Positions 37,843 through 49,449 of a stretch of DNA of 64,000 nucleotides are shown here, piece after piece. The stretch is from Isoetes taiwanensis (lineage: Eukaryota; Streptophyta; Lycopodiopsida; Isoetales; Isoetaceae). The DNA lies in NCBI GenBank assembly GCA_021234155.1, contig JAJEKV010000004.1, forward strand, positions 24,777,662 to 24,841,661, read 5' to 3'. The notes below the pieces were generated by a model. It was not told the DNA's origin. It saw only the letters and a list, made by a program, of their open reading frames with translations, and did no database searches. The position numbers and the translations under genes are program-made. Within the stretch, counting starts at the first letter, position 1, and each line of letters opens with the position of its first letter.

Positions 37843-38567
37843 ATGTCATCTTTTCTACATTCTCAAGTTCATGCTTTAATGCATCAATTACACATTACAA
37901 AGTTCCAAGCATACTATCACTAGCCTTTTTTTAAATATACAACATACCCATCCATCTTCCTTCTTTCATTTTACGTCAAATTCAGCAAGGTACAAATGTC
38001 TACAACTTTATAGATACTTACAATAGAATTGTATTCATGTCAAACAACACCGCATGCCACAATCGGTATGAAGTTCCACACACTCAACGTTCATATGAAA
38101 ATCCAATGTTCTAGCCAACAATGAAACAATCACGCTTTCAAGTTGTTACTAAGCTCGGCAACGCCGAGCACCATAACTAGTCCTTACTATGTTGAATAAG
38201 CCACGCTGCAACTTCTACAAATTCTGGAGGATATAATTTGAGGTTATAACAGGGTCGATGCGTCTCCATATATCTCTTTTACAAATTGCTGACTTCAAAA
38301 ATTGATGGACTTCATATGTCATAGAGAATTATTCTCCATGAAATTAATGAAAATATGGTGGGTTTGAATGATGAAGCTTATCTGTAAAAGCTATAATGCT
38401 TGAGAATCAGAGGAAAGAAGAAATTATGGTAGACCACTTTGTATTGCCGAGATGGTTGATGTGGAGATGGAAAACGCAAACACTAGCTGTTTCCATTGGC
38501 TATAATGTGCCAATCTTAGGCCATATAGTCCATAATACACATGATATCGGCCTAGAGATTTTTTTTG

Positions 38568-40270
38568 AGAATAGAATAGAATAGAATATGATTTTATCGT
38601 CCACGGAGACCAACTGGCCTATGGGACCCAAGTACAAAGAGAGAGCAGCAGGCGTATTACTACCAAGATTAAAAAACCCCCGCCCCGAAGGGTTTTCGGG
38701 GGAAAAACCTTAGTAGCAATAAGGATGCTGACATACTGCACAGTTATATACATAATCACAAGTACAGCTGAGGTTAATATCTCCATGGGGGCATAACTGA
38801 AGTCCGCAGTATCCATTACCTCCCGAGGTACGATCCCAACAAGCCTACAGAGGCCGTGCTCAATAGCTCATGCAAGGCCCGATGGGGCACAACTAACCGA
38901 CCATACCGAGCCCCGGATATGCTCGTGACGCGGACAGGCCCGAGGGCGGACTTTCATCCTCAATGGCGCCCCTCGTTGACAAAGACTCCATGCACTGGCC
39001 CTCACGCTGCTCTCGAATCCATCTCCCCGCCTCAATGCGGAGGTGGTGTGCACCTGTCGCGAATGGAAGCAATCACCCCGCTTTTCATGGGTAGATGGGT
39101 GCGCAGTAGTGGTGTGGGCCCCTCATGAGCATGGGATTAACCTGCCGTCGATAATTTGCCACCTTGACATGTGACAGGGGCCTCGCATCCCAAAAGCTTG
39201 GCCATGAAGCAAGCATCCAAGCACTTGCTTCAAGGTAGCTGCCCTTCTGTATGCACTGGTCCACATCTGCGGTGCCCGCACATTCCATAGCGAAACCACC
39301 GGGCTTGCTTGTCTTTTCCAAAGCAGCCTTTGAGTCGCTATGGGCCCATCGCCACTTTACCAAAGCAAGGTTGGGCAGCCGGCTTCATCCATAGCCACCA
39401 CCTTCCGGAAGTAAATAATGTGACGCTCCAAATGTTCCCTCTAAATGGAAGGAAGCCCGCCTCTTGGAGCAAGATCCGATATGGGACCGTGGATTTCACT
39501 CCCAAAGGCCCTGGCCAAGAAAGCCTTCAGACTGCTCTAGATCGCTCCAAGTGGTGAGGGATATCACCGCCCCCACACTTCTGCCCCATAGAGGAGGACG
39601 GTTCAACCAAGGCCCCCGAACAAGTGTGCCCGGTGACCCCATGCATACAACTACGCCTTGTGATCGTTGTTTTGCATTGCATACGGGCTTTCCACCGCAA
39701 TGACCTGTAACCTGATGGATGCATCCCAAAGTGTGTGGTAGTAGAAAACTCAATGCCCAAATACTTATAAGACTGAGCCACCTCCACTACTTGCCCCCCC
39801 GGTAAGTGAATGAGGGAAGACGTGGGTGCCGAGATGATGGGACCAAAGAAGACCCTTGTCTTGGCCAAGTTAACTCTCATGTCGCTGAATTGGCGAGAGT
39901 GTCCAAAGCATCCGTGTGGCGCTTGCATGTCCTCCGGGGTATATGCGAAAGGTGTCAACATCATCGGCATATATGAGTTGCGGATTATGTGGTGCATCAA
40001 CCGAAGCCTCCCCCCGTGCTTTCGGCTAGCCATTCTTCTAGCTAGTCAATGTACAAGCCGAAGAGCGTCGGGGATAGAGGGCAGCCCTGGCGCACCCCAA
40101 TGCTACTAACAACGGGCTCCCCCGACAGTGTGAGACGACCGGAGCAAGCCTCGTATAGTCTGTATATAGCATTCTGCAAGTCGACGGGGGTCCCTAGCTG
40201 TCTCAATCTGTCCCACAACTTATCCCGAGGCACTGTGTCAAAAGCCTGGGTATCTAAGAATGCCATAAAT
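38568..40270 (-). mobile_element. 5'-truncated LINE with (TATTC)n tail
   Basis: On the minus strand the reverse transcriptase begins in full sequence at about 40266 with FDTVPRDKLWDRL, then GVRQGCPLSPTLFGLYID. The catalytic YADD is encoded at 39960-39971 in a shifted frame, followed by SYKYLGIEFS (about 39,750-39,790). Weaker coding continues to about 39,085. The 3' UTR has a GC-rich hairpin at 38,660-38,705. The element ends GTGGACGATAAAATCATATTC plus TATTC units at 38568-38589 instead of poly-A. The 5' part, including endonuclease, is missing, as in typical truncated insertions. Several frameshifts make it non-functional. Confidence 0.85.
40042..40266 (-). pseudogene. LINE reverse transcriptase fragment (fingers/palm)
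   Basis: A 74-residue open segment carries the block FDTVPRDKLW and the turn RQGCPLSPTLFGLYID, hallmark blocks of non-LTR reverse transcriptases. The adjacent YADD block is in another frame about 70 bases further on. The first Asp of the catalytic triad is present in AFLDTQAFDTV. Confidence 0.85.
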
Positions 40271-40439
40271 TTTTTGGTTTAACACTAGTGTGATTTCACC
40301 CTTAGTTGAAGCTCTTAAGCAAGATTTCCAGAAGAGGGAGAATGTTGGACTGGAGCTTGTGTCAAAGACAGTTGCTCATCTTCTCTTCTATACAATATTT
40401 CCCATGCCTTGATTTTATGCATTGTTTCTATCTTCTATG

Positions 40440-40840
40440 TTCTTATGTTTATCGTCGCTCAATCTAGACCTTCAGTCGAGATCCTACAACTCATATTGCT
40501 TTGGGACATATCCTACGGTTCAGATGGCTTGGGAGTTTTTATATAAATTTTATATATACGATCATACGGTCCAGAATGATTTGATCCTGTCAATTTAAAA
40601 TCCTACGTCTCAGGTTGCCTTGAGATATATCCTATGTTGCACATGGCTTTGCGAATTATATATAAACATCCTACGGTCCAGGTTGATTTGAATCCAGATC
40701 GTCGATTCGAGATCCTACGGCTCACATTGCTCTAGGCATTTGGCATGTGGCGTGATCTCAACCCTTGATCGGGTCCAAGATCCAACGGCTCATGTTGCAT
40801 GCTCGGTCCTTAAGGAGATGCATTAGGGATTTAAATCCTG
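40440..40840 (+). repeat. Degenerate tandem array, ~60-bp period
   Basis: The word GATCCTACGGCTCA and variants (ATCCTACGGTCCAG, ATCCTACGTCTCAG) recurs about seven times, each followed by a TTG-rich segment. Units are strongly diverged. Confidence 0.55.
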
Positions 40841-40969
40841 GTCATTGCTCCCCAAGCCTCCCATTCTAAGCACTAGACTAAGCATTCATTTGTCAATAAA
40901 ATTGATTTTTTTTAATATAATTAAGAGTAAGACTCTAATTAAAACATACCCATATCTCTAGGGTGTTCT

Positions 40970-41830
40970 AGATTGTTTGGAAGGTTCTAGAAAGTTCTAT
41001 AATATTTTAGAATATTCTGGATGATCATGGCTAAGCATCTCAATCTAAAAATAGGAAGTTCTTTTTTAACTAGGTTGTTCTAGAATGTTATGGAAGGCTC
41101 TAGATAGTTTTAGAAAGTTTTCGAATGTCCTAGAGTTCTGGACTATTGTATATACTTATGGGTATGCGCCTAAATCTAAAAATAGATTTGTTTCTTTAAT
41201 TTGCGAAAAGTCAAAGAATGTTCTATAATGTTTTAGATAGTTCTAGAAAGCTCTCTAATGTTCTAGAATGTTCTAGATGTTCATGGGTAAGCACCTCAAT
41301 CTAGAAAGTTTATTAGAAATGTTGCAAAGAACCAAAATAGAATGTCTTGGAATGTTGCAGAATGTTTCAGATACTTATGGGGAAGTGCCTCAATTTAGAA
41401 ATAGAAAGTTTTTTTTGAAACTTTGCAAAGAGCCAAAATAAAATGTTCTAGATTGTTTTACATGCTCGTGGGCAAGGGCCTCAATCTAAAATAGAAAGTT
41501 CTTTTGATGAGGATGTTCTAGAATGTTCTAGAAAGCTCTATAATATTCTAGATAGTCCTAGAATATTCTAGATGCTCTGGGTAAGCAGGTTCTTCAAAAG
41601 TAGAAAGACTTTTTGAAAACATGCAAACACTGAAGATAGAATGTCTTTGAATGTTCTAGAACATTCTAGAATGTTCTAGAGACCCATGAATAAGCACGTT
41701 AAGCCCAAAGTAGAAAGTTTTCACAAAGTATCTCTTAGGGTGTCGTAAATACATATGCGCAAGCACCATAGGCCTAGAGTAGCAACATGAGTAAGCACCT
41801 TAGGACCAAAATAAAAAGTTTAATTCTTTA
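40970..41830 (+). repeat. Degenerate ~100-bp tandem array rich in TTCTAGAA palindromes
   Basis: A composite unit contains TAAGCACCTCAATCTA, then ATAGAAAGTT, then TTGCAAAGAnCCAAAATAGA, then one or more GTTCTAGAATGTTCTAGA words. About eight or nine diverged copies are recognisable (near 41035, 41160, 41286, 41382, 41472, 41582, 41690 and 41795). The TTCnnGAA palindromes match the heat-shock element half-site pattern, but they are probably a property of the satellite unit. Confidence 0.65.
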
Positions 41831-41839
41831 TAATGTTCT

Positions 41840-43360
41840 GAAACATGTGCCGATAGGAACTTGCGTCGTACGAACATGCTAAAATTGGAACACGCACCGT
41901 AGGACATACTAAATACATACATACATATATATCTTAAGCCAAGAAAATGTTGGGTTCCAAATATTTTAACATTATTAAGCTTATTTTCTTTGCTGAATGT
42001 TGAAAAAAAAAGTAATTAAGAATGCAGTAATGGTGGTTTTTTTTTTTTTTTTTTTTTTTGGGGAGCTACTTCTAGAAATATTGGACTTTGTCTTGGTCTC
42101 ACAATCAAACCACTTGTAATAGTAATCAAGAATGCAGTAATGGGTTAAAGAGGAAAAAGCAATGGGTTAAAGAGGAAAAAGCAGAAAGACAATGAGAAAA
42201 ACACCAAAGCTACAGGTTCTTCTCTTCAAGAAACATTAGACTTTGTCGTGGTCTCATGATCAAAGCATTTGTAAATAGTAAATGTCTAATGTGACAAGTA
42301 GGTATATGTGAAGAATGGGACTCGAACAGGCAGGGCATGGTTATTTAAACTAGTAAAAAAGAAGGGATTCCTTCCGAGGAGATTTTTGCATGTGACAAGT
42401 GGGGTGTTTGTTCAGAGGCAGTGGCCATAACGTGCTATTTAAGAAGGAAGAAGAAGAATTCTCCTTCCAATGTGTAAAAGGGCCTTTTAAATGTGTGTTA
42501 CATAAACCATAGGAATACATCCATGGAGACCATAGAGCTTTGTTTTTCTATACGAAATCTAGTATGTAGAGATAATACACTAATATATGGTATTAAAAAT
42601 TATTATAAATAATAAGAGGTGTTCTATCCACATTGTGACTCTCTTCACATTGTACCAACTAAGCACGTCACACGCGTCTCCAACGGCGGGGATTTCTCGT
42701 GGCCTTGCACTGAATGCTCAGGGACGTTGTTCTCACGTGTGCCCCCTTTGATTTACGAGCTGGTCCTCCTGGCCATAGCCGAGCTGCGCCTTCTTCAACA
42801 TGCGCCATGCCTCCGGAGCTCGATTTTGCTCCATGCATTGCCGGATTGTGTTGAATATTGGATCCATCCTTGCCCCCCTGCAGTTTTGGATTTTAGGGAT
42901 TCTCATCGATCATGGTTCAATATATTTTTCTCTTAGGCGCCATCATGCATCGCCCAAACGAATAAGCGGCGAATTTTGATTGAAATTAAAGCTCTGGAAC
43001 TTCCGTGGAATCTAAATCGCTCACAATTTGACACGGGCTTACTTTCAAAACCGGTGAAGAAATTCTACCCTTAACATGCGTTTTTGAACTGTCTATTTCA
43101 AATGACGTTGTCCCGTCCTGCAAATTCCGGGAACAAGGATATTGTGATACCTGTATGACGCATAATTGCCAGGAAAATTCATGCATTCGTCTGGTGCATT
43201 CTAGGTACATGCCCATATGAATGATTTTCACAAGAACATAGGCTTTTTTAATGTCTTATACTCGCATCAGGCTTCACTTATGCTCGGCAAAGGAAAGCCG
43301 GGTATTGGAGGTTTTTTGCTTTTCATATAAAAATTGAGCAACTAGCAGGAGAAACAAAAA
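41840..43360. other. Intergenic DNA upstream of the phosphatase gene
   Basis: It includes a T23 run at 42037-42059 and a short duplication AATGGGTTAAAGAGGAAAAA near 42,140-42,175. The promoter and 5' UTR of the plus-strand phosphatase gene should lie in the right-hand part. A TATAAAAA at 43,327 is too near the ATG to be an obvious TATA box. The plus-strand frame at 42619-42936 is not supported. Confidence 0.45.
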
Positions 43361-46090
43361 ATGGAACCACAAGACCTTGTGAATGACATAGCTGAGGTTG
43401 GAGATAGCAGCCTTATCTGGAGCTCTCCTAGTCCCAGGCTAGAGTTGAGGCCATTGGCTTCAATCTGCGATTCGTCCCCAGTTAAAAACGAGGTAGGTTT
43501 TCAAACAAAAGATGGATTGCTAAACACTGCAGATACTGAGAAGAGCAGGGGAAAGGAAAAAGGGAAGCTTGGTAGACATGTAAACCTGAAACTACCACCT
43601 GGAAAAAATTGGAAGTCTCATTCTGCTCCTGCTAGCCCTAGAGTGCTTGCTGATTCAGTTGATCCAGTTTGGGCTGCTAGTGGAATTCCGCGTCCCCATA
43701 GAATTAACAGAATTAATCACCTTAACTTGCCACCTCTTTTGCCAGCACCTAAGTTGGGAATTGATGGTGTGAGAGATACAGTTCAAACACCTGGGGGACG
43801 GCGAGACATTGGACGAATGAAGAATGGATTAGAAAAGCTTGATCTCGAAGTAGTGCAGCGGTCAAGAGATGCCTCTGAGCCTAATGAACAGTTATGGAGA
43901 GATGAAATTGCAATTTCTGAGAAGGAATGCTCCAGGGTAGCTCATCATGTCTATCTTGGTAGTGATGTGGTTGCAAGAAACCGCGAAAAGTTGCTAGAGA
44001 ATGGCATCACTCATGTGCTGAATTGTGTGGGATTCATATGTGAGGAGTATTTTCCTGAGACATTTACATATAAGACCCTGTGGTTACAAGACAATCCATG
44101 TGAGGATATTACCTGCGTGTTATATGATGTCTTTGATTACTTCGAAGAGGTCAGAGAAAGTAGTGGCAGAGTTTTTGTGCATTGTTGTAAAGGCATTTCA
44201 AGATCAACTTCTCTTGTAATTGCATACCTTATGTGGAGAGATGGCCGCAGCTTTGAGGATGCCTTTCATGATGTAAAGGCTGCAAGGAGTATCACTAATC
44301 CCAACATTGGTTTCGCTTGTCAATTATTACAGGCTCAGAAGAGAGTCCATGCAACTCCTGCAAGTCCGAACTCATTGTTACGGATGTATCGCATGGCTCC
44401 ACAATCTTCCTATGACCCATTACATTTGGTTCCGAAAATCGTGAATGGTCCTGGAGTGGCAGCTTTAGACTCCAGAGGGGCCTTTGTTGTTCATGTTCCT
44501 GGTGGCATTTTTGTCTGGTTAGGAATGCACTGCAAGGAGGATATGACTAAGGCAGCAAAGGCAGCAGCTTATCAGGTTATGCGTTATGAAAGGGCCCAAG
44601 GACCAATCTTCAACGTGATAGAGGGAACTGAACCTCCAACGTTTTGGGAAGCAATGAACTCTAGCTTGTGCATTGTGAAGGATGAGCAGCATAACTCTAG
44701 TGAAGAATCTATAGGAGAAAAAAAAGTTCATAGTTATGATGTTGATTTTGAACTCTATGAAAAAGCTCAAGAAGGAAAAGTTAGATCCTTGAATCAGACT
44801 TCACATAGGGATAGTGGCTGGACTAGGCTCCGCGAGAAGATTTTCTCAGGTCTATTGAGGGAAAAGATTTTGTCAAATACAACAGATAAAACTTTAAGCC
44901 AGATTGAGGAGGCAGAGGTGGATAGTGAACATCCAATCACACGAGATGTTTCTGATTTTTATTCGAATATATTTGAGTCATGTTCTTTCCATTCTGCCGT
45001 ATCAGACCTCTCTTCCGATCTTGGTGTAGTTTCCCCTTGTTCTCACCTAAGTTTATCTCCTGGCTGTTCAACCCCTACTTTAGAGGTGCAGCAATCTTTT
45101 GATGGGGGTGGTGATGATGGTAATAGCAACGGTAGTGGTGGTTCCCTTCGAGATCGTCTTGATCAATGGCTTCTGGATAGTGCTAACTGCTCAAGAAGGA
45201 GCTCCAAAACAGAGATTGTCTCTGATGATACATCCTCAGCAGATCGTGGTCAAAATATATCTCAGACTGAAGTGGGTGGTCCTAGCATTGAACCTGAGTA
45301 TCTGAAGCTTGCTGGAATACACATTAAAAGTTACTTTCGCAAAGTAGCTCAATATTTTGGATTTGAACTTTTGGACTATCACTTTGGAAATTACGTTTCC
45401 TCTACTTGGCACAAGTTTTTACCAAGTAGTTATGTGCATGAGCAAAGGGCGAGGCTTTACGTCTGGCCTGAAATGAAAGAGATTATGAAGTTCGGTTTAA
45501 AAGATCTCACATCAGGGTCAATCCTTGTGTTGGTAGGGTCAACTGATCATGCTTTTGTCTGGGTAGGGAAAGATGCAAAGCTTGAATTTGAGAATTCATT
45601 GGAATCGTGCAAGGAGGATATGAAGATCAGCGTGAATCCTAAGCCTGTGCAAGTAGGCTCGACTTTTATGGAGCATAAAGAGCTGGGGACATGTTCACAG
45701 ATGATGGTATGGGTTTTTCATATGCAGTATTTTATTATTTAATGTTTTTTATGCCCCTGCTTCTGGGTCATAAATGAATAGTGCTATGGATATGGATCAA
45801 GTGAAATAACCCTTTAAAACCAACAGATTGGAAGGGGGAGGAGTGCGTAGGAACCAGTAGATTTTCAGGAGGGAGGAGATGTTAGATTTACAAAACTATT
45901 AGATTGGCTCCTTGTAACATAGACAGCATGCATAGTTCTGCAGCTTAATTATGCCAAATGTGAGAACTTCTACTAGAATAGTATCAATATGCCAAATTGA
46001 AGTGCTGGCAGCTGACATGGTCTTGTGCTGCAGGTTGTCCATCAAGGGCAGGAGCCTGAAGAATTTTGGGAGCTGTTTCTAAATGGCTGA
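43361..46090 (+). CDS. MKP1: MKP1-like MAP kinase phosphatase with gelsolin-like repeats
   Basis: Dual-specificity phosphatase that would dephosphorylate activated MAP kinases, as plant MKP1 does in stress and immune signalling. CDS is join(43361..45706, 46034..46090), 800 codons; plant MKP1 proteins are of similar length. Residues about 190-335 form the phosphatase domain: general-acid Asp244 in LQDNPCED, and Cys275-x5-Arg281 in HCCKGISRS. A gelsolin-like repeat follows (about 341-435, ending EGTEPPTFWEAM). A Ser-rich linker contains the amphipathic basic segment WTRLREKIFSGLL near 487, a plausible calmodulin site as known in tobacco MKP1. A second gelsolin-like part (about 695-800) closes in exon 2 with GQEPEEFWELF. 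The N-terminus has SP/TP sites. The start has an A-rich context (AAAAAATGG). The frame is intact, in contrast to every other coding region here. Confidence 0.93.
45707..46033 (+). other. Phase-0 intron of the MKP1-like gene (327 bp)
   Basis: Donor ATG|GTATGG and acceptor TGCTGCAG|GTTGTC. Without splicing the frame would add eleven unrelated residues and stop. With it, the second gelsolin-like repeat is completed by 18 codons ending in TGA at 46088-46090. Confidence 0.9.
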
Positions 46091-47360
46091 CAATTACTTG
46101 GACCCCTGTAAAGAGCTTTTAACAGTCCTTGACCAAACACTGATTAATCTGGACATGCGGCTTGCGGAGTGAGGTAGATTTTCTCACTTGTCAACAAGCA
46201 TAACATTTAAGTTTTTCTGTAGTAATAGTTATGCTGATTTTATGTTCTCTTGAGTTTGTAGATGGAATATGTGAAACTAGGGGAGGCTGAAAGACATTTG
46301 CTCTGCTACTGCAAATATGAGAATAAGGATATAGGCTTCTGAATGCCTCATAGGAAGTCTTGTCAGACTTGTAAAATACAGTACATGGAAGATTTATTGC
46401 TCCCTCATAGCTGGGACTACGGCAAGAGGTAAAAAGTTAATTCCAGAAGATGGGAAAATTTGGAAGATCCGACTTTACACCATCCTTCCAGGGAGAAAAT
46501 TAGATCAAATTGGGTACATTATGTAAATACTTCATGCTGATAGTGGAACTCAAGCGTTTTGCTTTTCCTATCCTGGTAAAGGAATTCTGCAGGCTATGGT
46601 TGTACTAATCATTTTAGAAAGGGAATCAAACTGGGAGCATAAAGTAGGGCTTTAGGCACACACAAAGCATGAGCTTGAAGATGTCGTTTGTGACCTTAAA
46701 ATTTGTTCTATCAAGGCCGTACATTTAAGAGCCCTGGGCAAACTCCAGGGTAAAGAAGGATTTTCTGATGTAAAACTCCAAATTTCTGGTGAAGGTCGAT
46801 CCCTTTCACGAAGGGGCCATTGCACAGTTCACAATGGTATTGACAACAGATTTGAATAAATTAGCCAGAATGGTTTTTGCAACCGATTTTAATAAATTAG
46901 CCACCATTGAATTCCTGTAGAATCGGGTTATCCAGGGATGTGAATTTTGTAGAAAAGGTGCTGGCGCACTATGGGTTGCTCCCATGAGTGGAGTTCAAAT
47001 CATTTATATGTATAATTTAACTTCAAAATGTTTAGTCACTGAAGGATGAAGGATCAAGTTGTTTACATGTAAGTTACGTTATAATCTAATTAAATGAGAA
47101 CTAGCTCCAATGGACTATAGCATTTTTTTACTCCTGGGCTGGTATACATTTTGGATAACATCATTCTAGGGCTCAGCTGACTTGAAATAGTTTTATTGCA
47201 TACCACAAATCCGGCTCAGTTGTCTTTCGCATGCCCTAGACTCTAGTTTCTTTGGAGAAATTTGTAAATTGTGCTCAAAAGCTATGAACATAATGATCTC
47301 ACCCATCATTTGTTTTTAATATATTCAAATGCCAATGCATATAATATACAAGGAATAAAG
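46091..47360. other. 3' flank of the phosphatase gene, no other gene seen
   Basis: It should include the 3' UTR of the phosphatase gene. AATAAATTAGCC words at about 46,855 and 46,895 are possible polyadenylation context. No other gene was recognised. Confidence 0.4.
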
Positions 47361-47559
47361 TGACGCAACAAGACGAGAAAGAACACAAGTTAGTCCCAAA
47401 GTGAATGCATTATTCATGAAGAGTACATGTTCTTATATACAATAATAATGAAGGGCTAATAGGCAAAGTCCCTTTTAGCTCCATGAGCTATCAATAACGA
47501 TGAACTATCAATAGACAAAGGCTAAGATTCTATGGACGTATAATAAATACGTTCAAACA
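47361..47559 (-). mobile_element. Probable 3' LTR of the copia element (~199 bp)
   Basis: Read minus, TGTTTGAACG begins directly after a purine tract GCAGGGGGGA and the segment ends TTGCGTCA, giving TG...CA. A TATA-like GTATATAAG lies inside. A matching 5' LTR was not found, so the borders are provisional. Confidence 0.5.
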
Positions 47560-47570
47560 TCCCCCCTGCA
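47560..47570 (-). other. Polypurine tract
   Basis: TGCAGGGGGGA on the minus strand directly before the LTR start TG, the priming site for plus-strand synthesis of LTR retrotransposons. Confidence 0.6.
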
Positions 47571-48149
47571 ATCTTGGTCTCTTTGTAATACAAAATGAGT
47601 AGCATGTACCTTCGACGGTGAGATCAAATGCACAATGTTGCAAGACGTATACACAATGCTGCAAGATGTATGCCCCCTGCAGTCGATCTCTAGCTCGAGT
47701 AAAAAAAGCCTTTTGTGGGAATCAAAAGAAAAAAAACCCGAAATCCCTCTTAGTAAGAGTATACTCATGGGGGAGCTAGTGTAACTCCCAAAGCAATTCT
47801 ATGTTCAGATAATTAGGAAGTGCTTTTGTAAACATATCAGCACCCATTAAATATGAAGGACAATAATTAATCTTAACAGTGCCCTTTTTAACTTTTGTCC
47901 GAATTATAGTGATTGTATATCTCTATGTGCTTAGATTTGGAATTCAACACTTGATCTTTCGCAACTGAATTATGATCTTTCGCAACTGAATTAACACCCT
48001 GATTGTCACAAAACGAAATTGTTCTTTTAGATGGTGGGAATCCAAAAATCTGCAAGGAGTCTTCGCAACCAAACTAACTCCCGACAAGCAAATGAAGCAG
48101 CCACATTCAGATTCTGTAGTGGAAGTTTGCAATACAATTCTGTTTCTTG

Positions 48150-48400
48150 CATGCCCATGATACTAAAGATGATCCAATGATAAAACAATTGCCACTTTTA
48201 GATTACATTAGATGATCAGAACTTGCCCAATCTGCATCTGTATAACCTGTTGAAGACATAACTCCGTGTTTACCATCTTGCTAACAGTATAGAAGTCCAT
48301 AGTTGGATTGCTTACAGCAATCCAATGTTCTTTACCAGGAGGAGACATAAAAATTGACCCATAAGATTAGGTGCAAATGGAATATCTGGGTGAGAAGCAT
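48150..48400 (-). pseudogene. Copia RNase H remnant
   Basis: Minus-strand residues include GYTDADWASSDH, the typical copia motif around the first catalytic Asp of RNase H. Further down, the tail motif ADMFTKALP appears near 47,830. Frames are interrupted. Confidence 0.75.
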
Positions 48401-48594
48401 GTGCAAAGTATTGAAGAGCTCCAACCGAACTGGCATAAGGAATATCTTCCATTGCATCCTGCTCTTGATCTTTTAGGGGCAATGCAACTTAGACAAATGC
48501 AAATTTTTTTGACTAATAACCATAGGGGATGCTACAACTTTGCACTGCGACAGACCAAACTTGTCCACAACCTCTAATATAGTATTTGTGTGGC

Positions 48595-49050
48595 TCAAAT
48601 GCATCTTTGAATGATCCAATAAATATTGAAGCCAAGACAAGAACAGATATTTCCAAGATCAGTCATCTCAAATGTTGATACTACCTGCTTCTTGACAGAG
48701 GTTAGAAGATCCGTATCATTATAAACGAGAATATTATGATCAACATAGAGTGCAATGAATGAATGACTTGCCATGATGCCTACTATAAAGATTAGGATCT
48801 GCACAGGATGATCGAAAATAAATGGAACAAAGAAAAGCATTCATTTTCTCATACCATTTCCTTGAAGCTTGTTTCAACCCATAAAGGGAAGGATTCAACT
48901 TACAAACGATTCACTCCTTTTCTGGAAGTGCAAAACTCAGTTATAGTCCAAGTACCTTTAAAAAGCAAAGAATCATATTCATCGTGCATTGCAATTTTCC
49001 ATATCATGATTTGGTGAGGAGATAGCTTGCTCATATGTAACAGGATCATG
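48595..49050 (-). pseudogene. Copia reverse transcriptase, deleted and mutated
   Basis: The N-terminal block (SSPNHD, TWTI) is at about 48,930-49,040 and is followed almost at once by SLYGLKQASRKWYEKMNAF near 48,850. The central region with the first catalytic Asp is therefore missing, about 90 residues judged by copia layout. The YVDD box at about 48,743 reads YVDH, losing the last Asp. FEMTDLG follows as expected. Confidence 0.85.
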
Positions 49051-49267
49051 AGAAACAACCAAGGCGAGATAATCAAGAATCTTCTGAGTAGGAACCCGAG
49101 TTCATGTTGTGCGCCTTAGACTACTCTCTAGATGAGGCTCAACATTCTCTGGAATGATTTCATCAACAAAATTGTCAAGAGCATCAATGTCAGCAAGAAC
49201 ATCAACATTTGCAAGGGGCACTTCTACATTCTCACTTCGATTAGCAACATGCAAAATTGGAGCATCA

Positions 49268-49278
49268 ACTTGACGAGC
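49268..49278 (+). repeat. SINE target-site duplication, left copy
   Basis: ACTTGACGAGC, repeated exactly at 49378-49388 (overlapping the end of the poly-A by one base). Confidence 0.8.
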
Positions 49279-49377
49279 GTGACACCCACCAGGGTTCAAA
49301 ACCCACTAGCTGCCATCGGGTGGGAGATGTGGGTGGGTGCAAGTCCCACCAACCTTGCCTTCAAACAAAAAAAAAAA
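49279..49377 (+). mobile_element. SINE-like retroposon with poly-A, ~99 bp
   Basis: It has a tRNA B-box-like GGTTCAAAACC at about 49,313, a G-rich body (GGGTGGGAGATGTGGGTGGG), a CAAAC-A12 tail and an exact 11-bp target duplication. No clear A-box is present, so it is short or 5'-truncated. It inserted into the copia integrase-RT spacer after that element was in place. Confidence 0.8.
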
Positions 49378-49388
49378 ACTTGACGAGC
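49378..49388 (+). repeat. SINE target-site duplication, right copy
   Basis: ACTTGACGAGC, identical to the left copy. Removing SINE plus one copy restores a continuous copia sequence. Confidence 0.8.
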
Positions 49389-49449
49389 ATCGAAAATTGT
49401 AGCAGTAAAATCATCATCTGAAAAACAGTTAGAATACTATCTGAATGAT

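Noticed and set aside
40440-41830. CRISPR-like spaced repeats
   Set aside because: Repeats are highly diverged, spacing irregular, and the context is a plant nuclear genome.
43327-43334. TATA box TATAAAAA for the phosphatase gene
   Set aside because: Only about 27 bases before the ATG, leaving no room for a normal 5' UTR.
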